Assembly: GCA_027080505.1 (NCBI GenBank)
Contig: JALWRX010000029.1
Location: 17,843 to 81,842, forward strand
Origin: Ghiorsea sp.
GTDB taxonomy: Bacteria; Pseudomonadota; Zetaproteobacteria; Mariprofundales; Mariprofundaceae
Direction: 5' to 3'
Length of the DNA: 64,000 nt
The translations under genes and the position numbers were made by a program. Under the pieces are notes generated by a model. It had not been told where the DNA came from. It saw only the letters and a program-made list of their open reading frames with translations, and made no database searches. Shown here piece after piece: positions 18,203 to 27,464 of the stretch (position 1 is the stretch's first letter; the number at the start of each line of letters is the position of its first letter).

Positions 18203-21200
18203 ATGGGTAGTAACGCAAAGTTCAACGAAGACTCAAGAGTAAAAATTCCAACAATTCTGCACCTAACACGATTAGGCTATGAATACCTCTCGCTTAAAGA
18301 TGCGAATTGGAATCCTGATACAAATATATTCCCTGACATCTTTCGTGACAGCATTGCCAAAATAAATCCAAGTATGAATGCGGCAGATATTGACCGCTTG
18401 CTTACTGAAATTTCTATCACATTAGACAACGATGATTTGGGTAAAGCCTTTTATGAAAGGTTAACTCAAAAGTCAGGCATTAAGCTGATCGACTTTGAAG
18501 ATTTTGATAATAACTCATTTCATGTCGTCACAGAGCTAACCTATAAAAATGGTGATGATGAGTTTCGCCCAGATATTATTCTTCTCATCAATGGTATGCC
18601 TCTCGCGTTTATCGAGGTCAAAAAACCAAACAATCAAAAAGGTGTGTTGGCTGAACGCGACAGAATCAATACACGCTTTCAAAACAAAAAATTCCGCCGT
18701 TTTGTCAATATCACGCAACTCATGGTCTTCTCAAACAACATGGAATATGACGATGATTCCCCAGAACCCATTGAAGGCGCATTTTATGCCTCTCCTTCAT
18801 ACCATAAACCTGTGTTCAACTACTTCCGCGAAGAAGAGCATTTAGACCTCGATCGTTTATTGAGGCCAGCAGATGAAGCGGTTGAAAACTTTGTGTTAAA
18901 AGATACAAACTTAGCGGGCATTAAAGGTAGCCCTGAGTTTTTGACGAACAAAAATCCCGACTCACCAACCAATCGTATTTGTACATCGCTTTTCAGCCGT
19001 GAGCGCTTATCTTTTATCCTTCAATATGCGATTGCCTATGTGAATGAAACCAGCGGCTTGCAAAAACATATCATGCGCTACCCGCAAATCTTCGCCACAA
19101 AAGCGATTGAGAAGAAACTCAATGAGGGTATTCGCAAAGGTATTGTTTGGCATACCCAGGGTAGCGGGAAAACTGCGCTGGCTTATTACAATGTAAAACA
19201 CTTAACCGATTATTTCCAAAAGCAGTCGATTATCCCTAAATTTTATTTCATTGTAGATAGGCTTGATTTGCTTATTCAAGCGCATAGGGAGTTTACCAGC
19301 CGAGGTTTAATCGTTCATACAGTAAGTTCGCGTGATGACTTCGCCAAAGACATTAAATCTACAAGCGTGATTCATAACCATTCAGGCAAACTTGAAGTCA
19401 CAGTGGTAAATATCCAAAAATTCAAAGATGACCCTGATGTAATTAGCACGGATGACTATCTGGTGAATATCCAGCGCATCTATTTCTTGGATGAAGTTCA
19501 CCGCAGTTATAACCCCAAAGGTAGCTTTTTAGCCAACCTTGAGCAGTCGGATAAAAAAGCCATCAAGATTGGTCTTACAGGTACACCACTACTGGGTGAT
19601 GAATATAACTCAAAAGCCCTTTTTGGCGATTATATTCACAAGTACTATTACAACGCATCCATTGCCGATGGTTATACGTTAAGGCTCATTCGTGAAGAGA
19701 TTGAGACGAATTATAAGATGACACTTCGCAAAATCCTTGAAGAACTAGAGTTGCAACAAGGTGATATTGATAAACGCGAACTCTTCGCTCACCATCAATA
19801 TGTTCAGCCCATGCTCGAATATATTATGGATGATCTTGAAAATAGCAGAGTGGCATTGGGTGATCATAGCATTGGTGGCATGGTTATTTGTGATAGCTCC
19901 AAGCAAGCAAGACAAATGTATGAGATTTTTCAGAATAAGGATTCCAATGTTGTTGATATTTCTTCACATACCAAAAGTACCAATCCTCGCATAGATGGTA
20001 CGCTACCTATGGCAGCAGAACCGCCCAAAGCATATACCGCAACAAAAACAGGAAAGCTTACATCAGCAGCATTGATTCTTCATGACCATGGCAGCAAGGA
20101 TGAGCGCAAAGCTTGGGTAGAAGATTTCAAGGCAGGCAAGATTGATATATTGTTTGTTTACAACATGCTGCTGACTGGCTTTGATGCACCACGCCTTAAA
20201 AAATTATACATAGGTCGTCTCATTAAGCGGCATAACTTGCTGCAAGCACTTACCCGTGTAAACCGCACATACAAAGAGCATCGCTATGGTTATGTGGTGG
20301 ATTTCGCAGATATTAGCAAGGAATTTGACGCAACGAATCAACTCTATTTTGAGGAGCTTCAGCAAGAGCTGGGCGATGAAATGGAGCATTATTCCAACTT
20401 ATTCAAGTCCAAAGAAGAAATTGAACAAGAAATCGAAAGCATTAAAGATATTCTCTGGGATTTTGACACCGATAATGCCGAGGCTTTCTCACAGCAAATA
20501 AGTCAAATTCAAGACAAAAAAGAAGTGCAAGCCATCAAAAAGGCATTGGGTGATGCAAAAAGCCTGTATAATCTTATTCGTTTGTATGGGCATGATGAGC
20601 TTTTGGGTAAAATCGACTTTCAAAAGCTCACAGTGCTCTATCGTGAAGTAAGCAATCATTTGGACTTACTGAATCTCAAAGAGAATGTTGAAAGTAGCTC
20701 AACCACCAGCAACCTACTCAATGTTGCCCTTGAAGATGTGTTGTTTATGTTCACCAAGGTGAGCGAAGAAGAGCTGGTATTAGCCGATAAACTGAAAAAC
20801 ACCCTTCGCCAAACCAGAGAAGCCTTGGCTGGCAACTTTGACCAAACAGATCCGAAATTTATCAGTTTGAAAGAAGAGTTGGAGCGTTTGTTCAAAAAGA
20901 AAAAATTAAGTGAAGTGTCTCAAGAAGAAATGAATGCAAATATTGGCAGCCTAAATAGCATTTATGATAAAGCAGAAGAACTTAATCGACACAACGCACA
21001 ACTTAAAGCGAAATACCAAGGCGATGTGAAATATACGCGTATCCATAAACGCCTTGTGGCACGAGGCATTGCAGAGCATGAACGGCGTATCTTTGAAGCA
21101 TTAAATGCGGTGAAAGAGCAAGCCGATGACCAAGTTTTACAAAACACGCAGATATTGGACAATGAAAGCTTCTTTGAACGCACAACCATGCCTATGGTGT

Positions 21201-21319
21201 TCGACCAGTTCAAAAAGCAGCATCATGTTGATATAAGTGCTGACGATGTCCGCTTTATCAATAGCCTGCTGGTCAAAGAATATATGAGTGAATTTAATAA
21301 CGGAGTACAAACGTGGTAA
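18203..21319 (+). CDS. hsdR: type I restriction enzyme, R subunit
   Basis: 1038 residues from the ATG at 18203, which has GGAGG seven bases upstream; the track's GTG at 18185 has no such site. In order: an N-terminal PD-(D/E)XK nuclease (RPDIILLINGMPLAFIEVKK, about residues 120-140), an SF2 motor with Walker A HTQGSGKTALAYY, motif II FLDEVH and motif III GLTGTPLL, helicase motif VI ALTRVNRTYK, and a helical C-terminus that binds the MTase core. It translocates DNA and cuts unmodified DNA. It overlaps hsdM by 7 bp. Confidence 0.95.
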   Translation: MGSNAKFNEDSRVKIPTILHLTRLGYEYLSLKDANWNPDTNIFPDIFRDSIAKINPSMNAADIDRLLTEISITLDNDDLGKAFYERLTQKSGIKLIDFEDFDNNSFHVVTELTYKNGDDEFRPDIILLINGMPLAFIEVKKPNNQKGVLAERDRINTRFQNKKFRRFVNITQLMVFSNNMEYDDDSPEPIEGAFYASPSYHKPVFNYFREEEHLDLDRLLRPADEAVENFVLKDTNLAGIKGSPEFLTNKNPDSPTNRICTSLFSRERLSFILQYAIAYVNETSGLQKHIMRYPQIFATKAIEKKLNEGIRKGIVWHTQGSGKTALAYYNVKHLTDYFQKQSIIPKFYFIVDRLDLLIQAHREFTSRGLIVHTVSSRDDFAKDIKSTSVIHNHSGKLEVTVVNIQKFKDDPDVISTDDYLVNIQRIYFLDEVHRSYNPKGSFLANLEQSDKKAIKIGLTGTPLLGDEYNSKALFGDYIHKYYYNASIADGYTLRLIREEIETNYKMTLRKILEELELQQGDIDKRELFAHHQYVQPMLEYIMDDLENSRVALGDHSIGGMVICDSSKQARQMYEIFQNKDSNVVDISSHTKSTNPRIDGTLPMAAEPPKAYTATKTGKLTSAALILHDHGSKDERKAWVEDFKAGKIDILFVYNMLLTGFDAPRLKKLYIGRLIKRHNLLQALTRVNRTYKEHRYGYVVDFADISKEFDATNQLYFEELQQELGDEMEHYSNLFKSKEEIEQEIESIKDILWDFDTDNAEAFSQQISQIQDKKEVQAIKKALGDAKSLYNLIRLYGHDELLGKIDFQKLTVLYREVSNHLDLLNLKENVESSSTTSNLLNVALEDVLFMFTKVSEEELVLADKLKNTLRQTREALAGNFDQTDPKFISLKEELERLFKKKKLSEVSQEEMNANIGSLNSIYDKAEELNRHNAQLKAKYQGDVKYTRIHKRLVARGIAEHERRIFEALNAVKEQADDQVLQNTQILDNESFFERTTMPMVFDQFKKQHHVDISADDVRFINSLLVKEYMSEFNNGVQTW

Positions 21320-22947
21320 CACAAGATTTTGAACGCAGAACAAAAGAGCTGATTGATAGCCTGAAAGGTATTTGTGCATCCTATGGCTTGGGCAATGATG
21401 GTAATGAATTCAAAATCATCACGCAGGTTTTCCTGTATAAGTTCCTCAATGATAAATTCGCTTATGAAGCCAAGAAAATTGAGCCAAGCCTTGCAAAAGC
21501 AGAAGACTGGGAAAAAGTCTATGCTGCCATGAGCGCAGACGAGCAAGACATGCTGCAAATGCAAATGAGTGCAGACACAGCTCGCCTCAAGCCTGAGCAT
21601 TTTATTTCATACCTGTTTGAGCAACAAAACACGCCAGACTTTGCCAAACGCTTTGATGACACCTTGATTGATATTGCCATCAATAACAACGACATCTTTG
21701 CCGTAAAAACCGATGGTGGTTCCAAAGTCACCTTGTTTGACCGTATCAGCGAAAACATCACCGACACATCCAAGCGGGATAATTTTTGCCGTGCGCTAAT
21801 TAACAAGCTGGTGGCGTTTAGTTTTGAAGGCATTTTCACCCAGAAATATGATTTCTTTGCCACCATCTTTGAATACCTGATTAAGGATTACAACAAAGAC
21901 AGTGGCGGCAAATATGCCGAGTATTACACGCCCCATGCTGTAGCTAAAATCATGGCTGCGATTCTTGTGCCTACGGAACAACAAGGAAAAGTGAAGAATG
22001 TAAGTTGTTATGACCCATCGGCAGGTTCGGGTACATTGTTGATGAACCTTGCCCATGCTATTGGTGAGCAGCGATGCAGTATTTTCTCGCAAGATATTTC
22101 GCAAAAATCATCCAGCCTGCTGCGCCTGAATTTAATTTTGAATAACTTGGTGCATTCGATTCAAAACATTATTCAGGGTAACACCATGCTGCACCCTTAT
22201 CATAAGGAAGGCAGCGGCTTAAAGAGGTTTGACTACATTGTATCCAATCCACCATTCAAAATGGATTTCAGTGATTTCCGTGATGATTTGGACAGTAAGG
22301 AAAACCATGAACGGTTCTTTGCAGGGGTGCCGAATATTCTAAAAAAAGCTAAAGACAAAATGGCTATCTACCAGTTGTTCTTGCAACACATCATCTATTC
22401 ACTCAAACCCAACGGCAAAGCCGCTGTGGTCGTGCCTACAGGCTTTATTACAGCGCAATCAGGCATCGATAAGAAAATCCGCCAAAAGCTTGTCGATGAG
22501 AAGATGCTGGCGGGTGTGGTGTCCATGCCGAGCAATATCTTTGCAACCACGGGAACCAATGTATCCATTGTGTTTATCGACAAAGAAAATCAAGGCGATG
22601 TGGTGTTGATTGACGCATCCAACCTTGGCGAAACCATCAAGGATGGGAAAAACCAGAAAACGGTGCTCACCGAAGCCGAAGAGCAGCAAATCATCAATGG
22701 CTTCCTTGCTGTTAAAGGTGCTGATGATTTCTCTGTGGTCGTTTCTTATGAAGATATTCAAAATAAAAACTACAGCTTAAGTGCGGGTCAGTATTTTGAA
22801 GTAAAGATTGAGTATGTGGACATCACCCATGAAGAATTTGAAGCCAAAATGAAAGGGTTTAGCGATAATCTTGATGCTTTGTTTGATGATTCCAGAACTT
22901 TGGAAGTTGAGATTAAAAAGCAGTTGGCTGGATTGAAGTATGAGTAA
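21313..22947 (+). CDS. hsdM: type I restriction enzyme, M subunit (N6-adenine methyltransferase)
   Basis: 544 residues from a GTG start overlapping the hsdR stop. An N-terminal HsdM helical domain (RRTKELIDSLKGICASYG) precedes the methyltransferase: motif I DPSAGSGTLLMNLAH binds SAM, and motif IV SNPPFKMDF is the catalytic NPPF of an N6-adenine enzyme. GGKYAEYYTPHAVAKIM is the typical HsdM signature. With HsdS it methylates host sites; with HsdR it restricts. It overlaps hsdS by 8 bp. Confidence 0.96.
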   Translation: MVTQDFERRTKELIDSLKGICASYGLGNDGNEFKIITQVFLYKFLNDKFAYEAKKIEPSLAKAEDWEKVYAAMSADEQDMLQMQMSADTARLKPEHFISYLFEQQNTPDFAKRFDDTLIDIAINNNDIFAVKTDGGSKVTLFDRISENITDTSKRDNFCRALINKLVAFSFEGIFTQKYDFFATIFEYLIKDYNKDSGGKYAEYYTPHAVAKIMAAILVPTEQQGKVKNVSCYDPSAGSGTLLMNLAHAIGEQRCSIFSQDISQKSSSLLRLNLILNNLVHSIQNIIQGNTMLHPYHKEGSGLKRFDYIVSNPPFKMDFSDFRDDLDSKENHERFFAGVPNILKKAKDKMAIYQLFLQHIIYSLKPNGKAAVVVPTGFITAQSGIDKKIRQKLVDEKMLAGVVSMPSNIFATTGTNVSIVFIDKENQGDVVLIDASNLGETIKDGKNQKTVLTEAEEQQIINGFLAVKGADDFSVVVSYEDIQNKNYSLSAGQYFEVKIEYVDITHEEFEAKMKGFSDNLDALFDDSRTLEVEIKKQLAGLKYE

Positions 22948-24184
22948 ACTAACAACATATAAGTTTCATTGCTTATATGAAATGAGTTCGGGTATTTCAT
23001 CTAAACCTGAGCAAGCTGGGCATGGGTTTCCATTTCTTTCTTTTTCTGCTGTTTTTAATAATTACTTTGTACCAGAGGCCTTAAATGACTTGATGGACAC
23101 CTCAAAAGAGGAGCGTTTAAAGTACTCTATATTAGAAGGAGACATTTTTTTAACACGAACAAGTGAAGTAGTGGATGAACTCGCTATGAGTTCGGTTGCA
23201 CTCAAGGATTATACAGATGCAACCTATAGTGGTTTTTTAAAAAGGTTAAGACCGACTCAAACTGATATAACATATCATAAATTCATGGCTTTTTACCTGC
23301 GCAGTAAGCTATTTCGAAAAACAATGACGAATAATGCGGTGCTTACATTAAGAGCCAGCTTAAATGAAAATATTTTTTCTTATCTGGACTTAATTTTACC
23401 AGAGTATGACGAGCAAGTTAAAATTGGTGATTTACTCTTCTTAATTAGTGAGAAAACCGAACTCAACAACCGCATCAATGCCGAATTGGAAGCCATGGCA
23501 AAAACACTGTATGACTACTGGTTTGTGCAATTCGATTTTCCCGATGAAAACGGCAAGCCTTATAAATCATCAGGTGGCAAGATGGTGTATAATGAAACCC
23601 TTAAGCGTGAAATCCCTGATGGCTGGCAAGATGATTCTTTATGGAATATTGCAGATTACTTTAATGGCTTAGCTATGCAAAAACATCGCCCTATATCAAG
23701 TGACTACTTGCGAGTCATAAAAATTAAGGAAATGACAGAAGGTTTTTCAGACAAAACGGAGAAAGCTAAGGCTACAATCCCAAGCAAAGCAGTTGTAAAT
23801 GATGGGGATGTCCTCTTTTCATGGTCTGCTACGCTATTGGTTCAAATTTGGTCACAAGGGGTTGGGGCCTTAAATCAGCACATCTTCAAAGTTACTTCAA
23901 AAAAATACCCGAAAACTTTTTACTATTACGAGCTGCGGAACTACTTGAACCATTTCAAGATGATGGCAGAAAAACGAAAAACGACGATGGGACACATCAC
24001 ACAAGAGCACTTAAAACAAAGTAGAATTGTTATTCCCAAAAAAGACTTAATCGAAGTTATGGATACTCAATTGAAGCCTATTTTTCAAAAGCAAATGATG
24101 CTGGAAAAAGAAAACCAACAACTCACCCAACTCCGTGACTGGCTCTTACCCATGCTGATGAATGGACAAGTGACGGTGACATGA
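22940..24184 (+). CDS. hsdS: type I restriction enzyme, specificity subunit
   Basis: 414 residues, with two target-recognition domains (about 1-160 and 220-380), each followed by a helical conserved region: LLFLISEKTELNNRINAELEAMAKTLYDYW and LEKENQQLTQLRDWLLPMLMNGQV. The two halves set the two parts of a bipartite recognition sequence, which cannot be read from sequence. Start ATG 22940 overlaps the hsdM stop. The gene appears intact. It is convergent with the CBASS operon, with 41 bp between stops. Confidence 0.93.
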   Translation: MSKLTTYKFHCLYEMSSGISSKPEQAGHGFPFLSFSAVFNNYFVPEALNDLMDTSKEERLKYSILEGDIFLTRTSEVVDELAMSSVALKDYTDATYSGFLKRLRPTQTDITYHKFMAFYLRSKLFRKTMTNNAVLTLRASLNENIFSYLDLILPEYDEQVKIGDLLFLISEKTELNNRINAELEAMAKTLYDYWFVQFDFPDENGKPYKSSGGKMVYNETLKREIPDGWQDDSLWNIADYFNGLAMQKHRPISSDYLRVIKIKEMTEGFSDKTEKAKATIPSKAVVNDGDVLFSWSATLLVQIWSQGVGALNQHIFKVTSKKYPKTFYYYELRNYLNHFKMMAEKRKTTMGHITQEHLKQSRIVIPKKDLIEVMDTQLKPIFQKQMMLEKENQQLTQLRDWLLPMLMNGQVTVT

Positions 24185-24225
24185 ATTTAAAACTAGCTAT
24201 GCCATATTGATGAGAAGCATTTGTT

Positions 24226-25290
24226 TCATTGAAACCTTGTAATACCATCTTTTGAAAGCTCAATAGCCCAATCATATTTGGATTGAGAAGCATTAAAATT
24301 GTGTATAACCCAATTTTTATGTATCCCTTCTTGGTAGCGTTTACCAATATCCAAACCTAATGTAGATTGAACAGATAAAAACAAATGAACTTTTTTACAA
24401 TTGGGAAGACTTGATAAATGATCAATGATTTTTTGAACCTTTTCAGAGATTTGATGTAGATTATCTTGGTTTTTTAGCAAGTTTCGCTCTGTTTGAGTAT
24501 TTGGAGTAAGCATTAATGTATGGTCAGCAATAAACTCTGGAAGCTGGCTCTTTTGAATTGGCGTACTGAACCCCAATGCCAAACCGATATTGCCTTTTGA
24601 GTCAGGCTTAGGTGTACTCATATCATATTCGGCGAGAGATATAGATTCATACTCATCATTTAATAGCCTCCAGTCTCCCCCACTATGAAAGCGGTCATAG
24701 TAAACGACTTTGGCACTTACAGCTCTAAAGCAAGCTCCGTATGCAACCAAGAATGGTATTCTAGCCAGCCCTCCCAAATAAACCTTGCTACAATCATGAT
24801 TTAAAATAAACCTTTTATAGATTTGAACCGTAAGCTCCGCATTGTACATTTTGATTTGATCCTCAATTGAACCTTGACCTTCTTCAATACCCAATTCAAT
24901 GACCTCTCTTGAATCAAGCTGTTCAGATTTAGATAGCAACTCATTGGGAAATCTTTTCGATGTTCCAAGCATTCCCATAATGAGTACCCTTGCTGTTCCC
25001 CTTACTTGCTTCTGGAGCTTTATAACATCAACCCAAATTAGCCAGAAGCCTAAAACAAAACCCACAGTACCAACGAGCATCGAATACATTGAGACATCGC
25101 CAGAAGAGAGTTGTAATTGTTGAAAACCTTCAGGAAATATATAGTTAAGAATGAAACCTCCAACTGAAAATATAGCCAGTGAGCCCACAATAATTTGCGT
25201 TCCCATACGGGCAAGAGGAAATGACTTCTTTCTAATGTCAGCGTAATAAAGCAATAGCCATTTAATTTTATTCCATAAATTAGTCATCAA
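24226..25290 (-). CDS. cap14: CBASS effector: 2TM-SAVED protein (Cap14-like)
   Basis: 354 residues. Two membrane helices (about 29-50, GTQIIVGSLAIFSVGGFILNY, and 66-87, MYSMLVGTVGFVLGFWLIWV) precede a cytosolic domain whose end VHLFLSVQSTLGLDIG...NWVIHNFNASQSKYDWAIEL is typical of SAVED, a sensor of cyclic oligonucleotides. In known CBASS systems 2TM-SAVED proteins (Cap14) disrupt the membrane when the signal binds. It is the last gene of the operon and its start overlaps the JAB gene by 11 bp. Effectors are more often first, so the order is less usual. Confidence 0.85.
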   Translation of the reverse strand: MMTNLWNKIKWLLLYYADIRKKSFPLARMGTQIIVGSLAIFSVGGFILNYIFPEGFQQLQLSSGDVSMYSMLVGTVGFVLGFWLIWVDVIKLQKQVRGTARVLIMGMLGTSKRFPNELLSKSEQLDSREVIELGIEEGQGSIEDQIKMYNAELTVQIYKRFILNHDCSKVYLGGLARIPFLVAYGACFRAVSAKVVYYDRFHSGGDWRLLNDEYESISLAEYDMSTPKPDSKGNIGLALGFSTPIQKSQLPEFIADHTLMLTPNTQTERNLLKNQDNLHQISEKVQKIIDHLSSLPNCKKVHLFLSVQSTLGLDIGKRYQEGIHKNWVIHNFNASQSKYDWAIELSKDGITRFQ

Positions 25291-25813
25291 ATTTATATTC
25301 TCCTATCAACTCAATTTTGCGCCCAAATCGTCTATTTACTCCTAGCCAAGCCCTTGCGTGAGTTTGCCCCACAATGAAGAAAAATAATTTATTGCCTTCA
25401 TATTTAGAATAATTGATCGCATTGAGCCAGTCTGTTTTATCCGTTGGTGAATAAGTTGGAACTGGTTCAGGGTGACTATGCCATAGCCCAACATATGTAG
25501 AATGATGCTTTGATTTCTTCCAAATTGCTCTCACAAGGTCATGGTGAGATTTTGATCGGTAATATGTGTGTCGTCCTTGTTTGTCTGTTTGTTGAGGTGG
25601 TGTTAATTCGTTAATAAGTAGTGCCCCGCCAGAATTTAAATACATGCCTACCAGTACACCTCCAGACTCTGGAGTGTTTGGGGTTAGTTGCCGATATGCC
25701 CGTAATTTAGTAAGAAGTGAAGAACTGACTCGAACCAAACCAAGATTTTTAATTTCAAATGACCACTCTTTATCCACAACATGCCCTGCAACCATCTTCT
25801 CTATAGAGTTCAA
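25280..25813 (-). CDS. cap3: CBASS JAB/JAMM isopeptidase (Cap3-like)
   Basis: 177 residues with a complete JAMM zinc metalloprotease motif: Glu49 in TPESGG, then HSHPEPVPTYSPTD giving His112, His114, Ser122 and Asp125. In type II CBASS Cap3 removes the CD-NTase from its conjugates and so opposes Cap2. It overlaps the 3' end of the cap2 gene by 44 bp and the effector by 11 bp, so it is translationally coupled. An internal Met at residue 7 is an alternative start. Confidence 0.92.
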   Translation of the reverse strand: MNSIEKMVAGHVVDKEWSFEIKNLGLVRVSSSLLTKLRAYRQLTPNTPESGGVLVGMYLNSGGALLINELTPPQQTDKQGRHTYYRSKSHHDLVRAIWKKSKHHSTYVGLWHSHPEPVPTYSPTDKTDWLNAINYSKYEGNKLFFFIVGQTHARAWLGVNRRFGRKIELIGEYKFDD

Positions 25814-27464
25814 TCTCCTCTTTTAAAGAAATCTTGTTGTACCTGTTAGTAACTTGTAAACCTGCTTGATTTTCACCTTTCCAGCTCATTGCTTTTGAAT
25901 GCCAACCAAACAATAAGTGATCTATAGCATGCCTAGAGGCTATTGCTGCTGTTTGCGAAGAGTCTAAATAGGAAAATGGCGTGAACACCCCCGCACACCC
26001 CGTTAAATTCTTTGATACTTTCTGTCCGTTTTCTAAAAGGGCTAGATGACACCTATTATTAAAACCACTGTCATCAGAATATAGACACTCAAGACATGAT
26101 GACCTTAAATCCAGCAATACTGAGTGTCCTCCAATTCCAGCAGCTTCATTCCAACAAAATATAACATTATTGATATTGAGTTCTTTAAACTGCCTGTTCA
26201 TTTGCAAGCTTAACGCAGGCGAGCCAACTGCAACAACCACCAAGTCAGATGACAGTAAATCTTTATCTTTGGTCAGGTTGCAAAATAATTGCCGTTTGGG
26301 GTTCACAGTAATGTAAGGGAAATCGAGATGCATTAAAGATGCTAATGCATTGACCTTACTACGAGTATTAACTTTCCCAGTCTGTTTATCAGGAAGATAG
26401 CTTAGAGATAGACCACCCAGGCGGTGCCTGTATATGTTGTCAGCTTCCAAAAGATCATGATCAATCAGTGTCAACTCACCTACGCCAGCTTTAGCCAGCA
26501 TCAAAGCTACTTCTCCACCTACCGATCCACATCCAACAATTGCAACCTTCTTATTTAATAAGCTCTTTTCAGCCCCTCCACGCTCAAGTAAATATCCTTT
26601 TGTATTTCGAGCAGGCAAAAACAGTTCAATATCCCATCCATCTGACCTTTCCAGTAGTGGGTGGGGCATTCCTTTTTTTGCAGTAAAGCTCAGTAATAAC
26701 TGACTCCTCTCTCCAGAACTTCTCGGCATACTAAGGAGCACAAAAAACTGAGCATGAATTTTTTCTTTACGCAGAAGCTTATCTAGCTTGGCTTTGTTTC
26801 GATCTGACAAGAATTTCTTCAAATCAAAAACATAATTAGCTGATATTTTTGCGTTTGCCTTCGGTGGCAATACAGGCTCTGAAAGCGGCATATGAATTAT
26901 TTTAATTACTTGGTTATGCACTTTCTTCAAATTGCTATAATCGTCTTGGTATTCATTTCTACGGTTATTCAACAGTACAGGTCGCTCTTTTTTCTTCCTG
27001 CTATTAGGTTGGAATATATTTAGGTGTGCATATTCGAGAGTATCACTAGCCTCATAAAATGAATTAATGGGAGATGCACAGCACTGAAAGTACCCCTCAT
27101 ATTCGTCTGTTAGCTCATCTTTACTGACTTTCAAAATAGCTTCATCAAGAAGATCTACTATATTGCACAATAGTGACTTAAGCACTTCAACTGGCTTATG
27201 ATAATTCCAAAGCAAGGAATCACCTTCAGTGACACAAATAAGTCCTTCAAAATTAACATGCGCTAAAGAGCCAATTAGGTCTGTATCCAACAGAACAGCC
27301 TTAGGCAATTCGAACGGGAAATTTGTGGGGAATACTAATTTAACATTCCAATCTTTCTTCCTCCCCTTCAATACAAAGGAGTAGTTCCCATCACTTTTCT
27401 CCCAAGAGATTAAATGAGGTGATTTAATCTGGCTAATTACCTCATTTAATTCGACCTCCATCAT
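25770..27464 (-). CDS. cap2: CBASS E2-E1 fusion protein (Cap2-like)
   Basis: 564 residues. N-terminal E2-like domain with VKLVFPTNFPFELPKAVLLD and a likely catalytic Cys77 in FEGLICVTEGDSLLWNYHKP. After a linker, an E1 adenylation domain has the nucleotide loop IVGCGSVGGEV (310-320), the Arg finger region IYRHRLGG, and a likely E1 cysteine Cys490 in NLTGCAGVF. Cap2 attaches the C-terminus of the CD-NTase to targets and primes it for signalling. Start overlaps the CD-NTase stop (ATGA). The C-terminus CRACCG is unusually Cys-rich. Confidence 0.93.
   Translation of the reverse strand: MMEVELNEVISQIKSPHLISWEKSDGNYSFVLKGRKKDWNVKLVFPTNFPFELPKAVLLDTDLIGSLAHVNFEGLICVTEGDSLLWNYHKPVEVLKSLLCNIVDLLDEAILKVSKDELTDEYEGYFQCCASPINSFYEASDTLEYAHLNIFQPNSRKKKERPVLLNNRRNEYQDDYSNLKKVHNQVIKIIHMPLSEPVLPPKANAKISANYVFDLKKFLSDRNKAKLDKLLRKEKIHAQFFVLLSMPRSSGERSQLLLSFTAKKGMPHPLLERSDGWDIELFLPARNTKGYLLERGGAEKSLLNKKVAIVGCGSVGGEVALMLAKAGVGELTLIDHDLLEADNIYRHRLGGLSLSYLPDKQTGKVNTRSKVNALASLMHLDFPYITVNPKRQLFCNLTKDKDLLSSDLVVVAVGSPALSLQMNRQFKELNINNVIFCWNEAAGIGGHSVLLDLRSSCLECLYSDDSGFNNRCHLALLENGQKVSKNLTGCAGVFTPFSYLDSSQTAAIASRHAIDHLLFGWHSKAMSWKGENQAGLQVTNRYNKISLKEEIELYREDGCRACCG

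Noticed and set aside
26414-26431. CACCCAGGCGGTGCCTGT in cap2 resembling 29656-29673 in the non-coding region
   Set aside because: A 17-of-18 match is expected about by chance in 64 kb on both strands, and the cap2 copy encodes a conserved E1 segment.
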